From: Catonia carolina | Taxonomy: Eukaryota; Arthropoda; Insecta; Hemiptera; Achilidae | DNA: 64,000 bases | Direction of reading: 5' to 3' | NCBI GenBank assembly: GCA_035578175.1 | Contig: JAQMRL010000001.1 | Location: 63,077,553 to 63,141,552 of the forward strand | Shown: positions 57,776-64,000 of the stretch, piece after piece | Numbering within the stretch: position 1 is the stretch's first letter | How the letters are laid out: every line of letters starts with the position of its first letter | Program-made: the position numbers and the translations under genes | Notes under the pieces: model-generated | The model's database searches: none | The model's input: only the letters and a program-made list of their open reading frames with translations | What the model was told of the DNA's origin: nothing

Positions 57776-59061
57776 GAGGGCGAATCAAATATAAACGGTA
57801 ATTTTGCTGTTGACTGTACCAAACACGTTCGGACCAGATGTGGCGGTGAGCAGTTGTTGTTTTGTTTAATAGGAGTGGGGGGAACAGCTTACTTCGCAGA
57901 ATTGTTGCGTTCTGCCGTCAGTATAGCCATGACCGAGCGAGAGGTACATCCATCTGTTGCGCAACGAATCGTCATAAAATTTTTAGCAAAGGAACGTGTT
58001 AAGCCTTTGGAAATTTTTACTCGTTTGGGGACACTACTCTGTCTAAGAATCGAGTGTATACGTGGGCCAGAGAATTTAGGGGTGGGCGAGAACGTGTTGA
58101 AAACGAAAGTCACCGTCGACGCCCAAGGTCAAGTCTCGCAGATGACAACATTAGTGCCGTTCGAGAGCTTATTGAAGGTGATCGCCGGTTAACTGTTCAA
58201 GAAATCTCGTCAGAAATTGGTATCAGCTACGGGAGTGTTCAGTCTGCAATCACAGACCACCTTGGCTTCAGAAAGATTAGTGTCGATGGGTTCCGAGGTT
58301 GCTATCCGGAAATCAAAAACAGGTCAGGTCGGAGATCGCCGGGAGACTTCTGCATCGATTTCAAGAAGAAGGTGAAGATTTTTTGAGGCACATCGTCACA
58401 TGTGATGAGACGTGGGTCCACCATTACACTCCCGAATCGAAAATGCCAAGTAAGGAGTGGCGAAGGAAGGATGAAGGCTGCCCAGTGAAAGCCAAAACTC
58501 GTCTCTCATCCGGAAAAGTTCTTGCAACAATTTTTTTTGACTCAAGGGGAGTTCTACTCATTGATTTTCTTCACGATCAACGAACAGTGAATGCGGCTTA
58601 CTACTGCCAGGTGCTACAGTCGGCAAAAACCAGTTACCAAAACAAAAGACGAGGTGTGCCCATTAGAGATGTCATCCTTCTCCATGACAACGCAAGGCCT
58701 CACACCACATTGTTGACAAGGGATAAATTGGAAGAAATGGGCTGGGAAACTCTCGAACACCCTCCTTACAGTCCAGACTTATCCCCTTGTGACTTCTTTT
58801 TGTTTGCGCCTCTGAAAGAATCACTTGGAGGAAAACGATTTGAAAGCAATGAAGATTTCGAGAAGCACGTGCGCGATTGGTTGACAACTCTCCCTCAATA
58901 TTTTTATGAACAGGCAATATTCAAGCTTCCAAATCGGTGGCAGAAGTGTGTAGATAATGCAGGAGACTATATTGAAAAATGTTGAAGGCATAGTTTTTGT
59001 ATAATATTATTCAATAAATATAATTTAAAAAATTACCGTTTATATTTGATTCGCCCTCGTA
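57776..59061 (+). mobile_element. Nearly full-length mariner transposon
   Basis: Inverted repeats beginning CGAGGGCGAATCAAATATAA are almost perfect over ~30 bp, with TA at both sides. At about 1.29 kb it is of normal mariner length. It carries a transposase with a few lesions and sits upstream of the SLC5 start codon. Confidence 0.95.
57927..58985 (+). pseudogene. Mariner transposase (DD34D) with two frame breaks
   Basis: The N-terminal helix-turn-helix runs from VAQRIVIKFLAKERVKPLEI through VYTWAREFRGGRERV and GDRRLTVQEISSEIGISYGS. The catalytic domain shows all three acidic residues: TCDETWVHHYTPESK, LLHDNARPHT and PYSPDLSPCDFFLFAPL. It ends DNAGDYIEKC and a stop. Frame breaks lie near 58028 (a short deletion that also removes several codons) and near 58278 (before the WVPRLLS linker). 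The DDE part is a continuous frame from about 58279 to 58985. Cut-and-paste transposase, inactive as it stands. Confidence 0.9.
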
Positions 59062-62000
59062 AAACCTTCTGGTGTTTCTGCCATAAAAAACAAGCTTGGT
59101 GTGTCTAATCTAAATTCATGAATGTGAACTGTTGAGAATAATAATGCCCATGCTGTTTCCTGGAGAAGTTGGATGATCATGAAAGAGATGATCTGGTCTA
59201 ATACTTGAACTAGTAGAGGTGGAGGTGGACATGTACTGGTAGTTGTTTTACTTCATTATATGTTGTAATGGCATTACTCTTGATCTCTCCTAATTTAAAC
59301 TGTACATGAGAATTCTTTCTTGTAATCAGATAATGAATAGGTACTACAAAGAGAAGTATTGGTACAAGATATACATCAGAGTACATGAAGAAAAAATGTG
59401 TTCAGGAACATGGACTGGTGAATTACTTTACTCCTTATTTGCTTAGATCTGGCTTTTAAGATTCAAACCAATGTTTGATCTGATGGTAAAAATATCTACT
59501 TTTTGTTCAGCATGGACAATTATACAGAATGGATATAACTAAAAATAGTACATCAATAAGGTAAAATAATTTAAAACAGTACTTTATTTAATCTAAGATA
59601 ATAATACATTTTATTTTAATTACACAAAAGCACATAACATACAATCAATACCTACCATTCGAGAGACAAGCGTAAGATAGCTTGCTTTTGTTATTAGACA
59701 CAAACATTTTATGTACAATATGTATTTACATAAACACAATGTCACTGATTATTTCAATGTATGTATGGAAGCATATTAAATACAGCACATTAATACACAT
59801 CTCACTTTATTTCATTTTTAATTAAATTAAATTAATGAACACAAACTGTCATTAGTTAACAAACACAGGTGATCATTAAGTTAACATCTTCCAAAAAAGA
59901 TATTTAATATATTGAAACCTAAAATATAATACTGTGTTTTGTAAGCTGTTTCGATTTACAATGAAAGATCTGACCATAACAAAGCTATTATCTACCTTAA
60001 ACTTTTAAAAAAAGTGAGATCTAACAAGACATCCTACTTCCTATTTCAATTTAAACAAATATTTTCTGAAGATGTTTGAATAATTACACGATATTATTTG
60101 GATAACAAATGCTGGCATTACAGTGTACTATTTTGGATGAAAAATATCCTGTTATAGGTGAGAACAATTTTGACATGTTTCCCATTTCTGAAAAAACTAC
60201 TTTAGATGTTGACTTACAATAGCAACCCACCAACTCATTAAATTAATATCTTGATGTAATAAGAATCCAAAATATAAGATTCAATGTTTTAGAGGGAATA
60301 GAAAACACAATTTCATAATAGTAAATTCTTATTACTTGTTATTTATTAAGATATTAACCAATTAATGAATGATTTTTCAAAGAAATATGACATATTTTCC
60401 TGTCAAACAATAACCAGCTTCAACATAAACAATTAGAACAGTTTTAATTATTAAATAATTTAAATTCTGCAGTAGCAACAACGCAAAGAAAAAGTTTCAT
60501 TCTGTTTTACAATTCATTCATCGAAGTGCCTGATGACTATATTTTAAATTCACATTAAACTGAATGTGAATTACTAGTTCTTAAAAAATTGATTTACGTT
60601 TTTAATTTGTTGTGGCTAGAGCATTAATGAAGTATAAACATATTTTTATTTGTTACAATTGTTACAAAATGAAATGTTGGCAGAACACAGTCTATGACAA
60701 TGGTTACTATTACTTTAATGTATCTTGAGTAAACTGTGAAGGTTATTAATATACCAGACAAAATCAACACTATTCTTTATACCTTTAACACTTTATAATT
60801 ATTATACCATTCTTACTAAATGTCCTATATAAAAACAATGTTGGATAGTAATATAATTATACTGTTTATAATCTTAATGATCACCCTTTCAATGCATTAT
60901 ATATATTGCGTAATACTTTGCTTTGGTTAAAACGGCAAGTATTCTTTCCAACTAAACCCTGAGAAAAATAAAATACAATTGATTACGCATATTATTCCAG
61001 GAAAATACTTTATAAAAAAATTCATGAAAATTATTTTTTTAACAATCTGACATTTTAACCTTATTAATTAATTTAATAAAAAAACCTGGCACCTACAATA
61101 CATACTATTTATTATTTTATTTTAAAAGCTGCATCAACTACTTATAGTTAACAAGAACTATGGTGGGTATGAAGCAACTAATGACGTTTTCAAAAGTGTG
61201 CAGTCGTCGACCATTTTGCCAGAAAAATCCTATTTAACTACAAAATGAACTACAATGTAGTAATGAAGTGTAATCTTTTAATGAGTTAATTAATAAATGG
61301 GACACTTTTCTTAAATAATTATGCAGCTAATACATCAGCATCAACTGTGACTGTTAAAAGAAATTGTTTTCTTACAAATAATACACTTTAAGAGAACAAA
61401 CACAATTTAATATAAATGGATGTTTAATCAGGCTTTCTTTATCTGTATTAACTAATATTTTGGTTAAAAAAGTAATTTTAATGTATTCATAGTTCTAGTA
61501 TTACAAATAGATCAGTAATATTGACAATCTTTATAAACTGTTGTGCTGGCACATGTAAATTTGGATAGTAATCACAAAAAAACATAAAATGTACAGAAAG
61601 ATAAATTTCAGGTAGTTTATATCCCAACCTGCTAAAAAATCAAGTTACTCCTAAAGGCTTGAGAAATTTGAACTTCAAACATTATCACTAACAGACACCA
61701 AGCAATCCACCCTTTACGTGTACATAAAACCTTGACAGAAATGTGCAGTATTACATGTTATGAAAAAATGAAACTCGATTCAAAGTGGTCAAAAATACTT
61801 AAATTTTTACTATGAAAACAAGTCAAAACAATAACTTTAATGGAAATGTAGCTCCAAAAATTTAACTTTATGTTCAGATCATCAACTTTTAATCCACAAA
61901 TTTTAGTATATTCAGTTTCTATGGTGTTTCACTCATTTGAAATTAACTAAATTTGTGGTAATAATACATTCATTAAAGACAATCATAAAAATTCCTTAAA

Positions 62001-63067
62001 TAATGTACTGTTTGAGGTTTTATATTGTTAATTAGCTTGTAACTTCATGATATATCATAAAGAAATTTACACCAATAAAAATTCTCACTCAAAAACGTAC
62101 ACAAATTAAATTATGCTAAAATATAGTTAACTACATGTACTTACGATACATTGAGTTCATTAAAACAAGTACTATCACTATATTTGTCTGCAGTATCAAT
62201 AAATTGCTTGTTTAGTTTTAGAGATAATGAAATACACATTATAATGCTTAAGTCAAATTTAATTCGTTAAAAATAATTCTTCTTCCTAGGTACAAGTTAA
62301 AAAAAAAGTGTAAAATAACTTAAAGTTACTGAATTTTTTCATACTGTGATGTTTTATATTGGGAAGACCATTTTGCTGACAAAACATTTATTTTTGGAAT
62401 TGCCAACAAAATTATTTTATTTTAAAATCAAAGTTTATTTAAATACACCAGTTTGATTCAGTGTTCCTGGGTTTGTTTTTTAGTCAGGTCTGGAACTTTT
62501 TCATTGTCTTATCATCTCACATCAGCCACTACAATTAAGCCGAGGCTTCTGTAGGCATCATTACCCAACAAATCTGGTGTTCGACAAATAATTTAATTAA
62601 AATATAAATATTGCCAAAAAGAGAAAAATTACAAAAATGTATTTTTGGTTTTAGTAGTATTTTATGTAGAGATATTAAAGAGTAAATCTAGTGTCCACAA
62701 GTAATAAAAACATCTAATTAAAAAGTTCAGAGAAATGAAAATGAATGAACCAATTATTGCACTAGAAATTAACTATTTTAAAGGGTGAAAATTCTTAATA
62801 TAAATATAAAAGCATTCCTAGAACAATATGCAAATTATTCACGCTATATGCTTCAGCATACACAATAACAATACATTATTTAACATATACTTATAAATAA
62901 TAATAAAAATAAATAAAATAAAATACATATCTGACACTAAATATTATGTCCATTATTTTGATACACCTTCATGCATAACTTGTTTTTATTGTATGCATAA
63001 TATACAACAATTGAAAAATTGACAATAATTTGTACTTAACTCATAAAAAAAGCTATACAATATAACA
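59062..63067. other. AT-rich non-coding block
   Basis: About 4 kb without a convincing frame, splice pair or repeat copy. It could be a first intron of the SLC5 gene if that gene's promoter lies near 63.8 kb. Confidence 0.4.

Positions 63068-63068
<1 letters not shown>

Positions 63069-63103
<35 letters not shown>
63069..63103. repeat. Trinucleotide (AAT)n microsatellite
   Basis: About eleven AAT units. Shorter AAAT and AAT runs follow at 63344-63366 and 63428-63448. Confidence 0.95.
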
Positions 63104-63787
63104 TTACAATAATTATAAATGTTCATTCAGAGTTAGATTGACTAAATATATGTATGTATATAATATGATTTTAATGTACTGCATATTAAATATTATATTT
63201 ATAATTAATAATATCTTATAAATCTAATACAAATAATTTATATATATTTATATAAATACGTTATATAGTATATATACACAACCATAAACTTATGATTATG
63301 TATGAAGAATTATTAGGCTTTACTAAAAATCTATTTTACTTATAAATAAATAAATAAATAAATAATTTGTTCATCTGCACACATATAAATGAACACAAAA
63401 ATAAATTAATTGGCAAGATATAATAAAAATAATAATAATAATAATAACTGAAGTATTACCAATACATAATTGTTATTATTAACAAATACATAACAAGGAA
63501 TAAAACTTAATAACAAGTTAATAATAGTAACAACATCTACAGGTTTAGGTTACATGGACACACTTATACTATTTTTCAGGGCTGATGAGCTCTGAATGTA
63601 CATATTGCCCCTACCCACTTCATAGCTCTGTTATATATTTTGTCAGCCATTTTTTTGGTCTTTCAATTACAATTATAACCTATAAACATACAACCTGCTG
63701 ATTATATTATAAACTTTTGCATGTTAACGCGCTCTATAAACGATGTGTTTAGCACGAGATCCAAGACACGAGTAAACTAAGGCGGCT

Positions 63788-63865
63788 CTTATATGCATGC
63801 TTATGTAATGTTTGTCAGGCTGAAATATTTGACAATTTGTCAATGCTAGCAAACGTTCTGATTGG
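63788..63865 (-). promoter_or_regulatory. Candidate promoter with CCAAT and TATA boxes
   Basis: On the - strand GACCAATCAG (CCAAT at 63861-63865) lies about 70 bases before CATATAAGAG (TATAAG at 63788-63793). Between them is TTGACAA T TTGTCAA, an imperfect palindrome (63829-63843). GC content is higher than around it. Orientation and the need for an upstream non-coding exon make it a candidate for the SLC5 gene, 11.7 kb away. No transcript evidence is available. Confidence 0.4.
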
Positions 63866-64000
63866 TCTAAACGCATGGAACAGCAGAGCTCATCAACCGT
63901 GAAAAGGATTATAACTACAAATTGAAATTAATCATTTTGTGATACAAACAATTTAAATTTTTTCATTAATATATATCAAATGAAAAAATTTATAAAAGTT

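Noticed and set aside
63061..63110. CRISPR-like or other spaced repeat array
   Set aside because: It is a plain AAT microsatellite. No spaced direct repeats occur anywhere in the window, and the source is eukaryotic.

Overview
The window looks like an AT-rich, transposon-laden insect (at least arthropod) chromosome segment. The grounds are two intron-rich animal genes, Tc1/mariner, pogo/Tigger, Ty3/gypsy, non-LTR and tRNA-derived SINE elements of insect type, and a short TTAGG run. The species cannot be read from the sequence.

Two host genes converge. On the + strand, four exons (579 to 22284) encode all but the extreme N-terminus of an NSE2/MMS21-type SUMO E3 ligase (NSMCE2), ending in an SP-RING zinc finger. 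The start lies outside the window or in an exon I could not find. On the - strand, thirteen coding exons (52065 down to 28066) give a complete 578-residue SLC5-family sodium/solute cotransporter. All splice phases agree; one intron uses a GC donor. The 5.8 kb between the two 3' ends holds only repeat debris.

The introns of the NSE2 gene are a transposon graveyard with readable insertion order. From 4031 to 9875 a pogo-like element is split by an RTE-like LINE (11-bp duplication on both sides), which is itself split inside its 3' coding end by a Tigger element. From 12169 to 21238 another copy of that LINE is split by a ~950-bp element with inverted CTTTCTCTTGCC motifs. That element is split by a 7.55-kb Ty3/gypsy retrotransposon. 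The gypsy copy is odd: its 5' LTR is reduced to about 56 bp and capped by an inverted copy of the LTR's own 3' end. Both outer ends are therefore the same LTR terminus, yet it is flanked by a clean 4-bp duplication (ATAT). Two other copies of the host repeat in this window show the empty site. Its gag and pol frames are joined by a canonical -1 slippery heptamer.

The SLC5 introns hold two more copies of the ~950-bp repeat (one carrying a 619-bp MITE with 8-bp duplications), tRNA-derived SINEs, a 0.3-kb foldback element, mariner and LINE remnants, and a possible small + strand transcription unit near 41.3-42.0 kb. Upstream of the SLC5 start lie a DUF4817-type element with ~270-bp inverted repeats (54.0-55.0 kb), a nearly full-length mariner (57.8-59.1 kb), about 4.5 kb of AT-rich sequence with microsatellites, and a promoter-like cluster on the - strand (63.79-63.87 kb). 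That cluster could be the distant SLC5 promoter.
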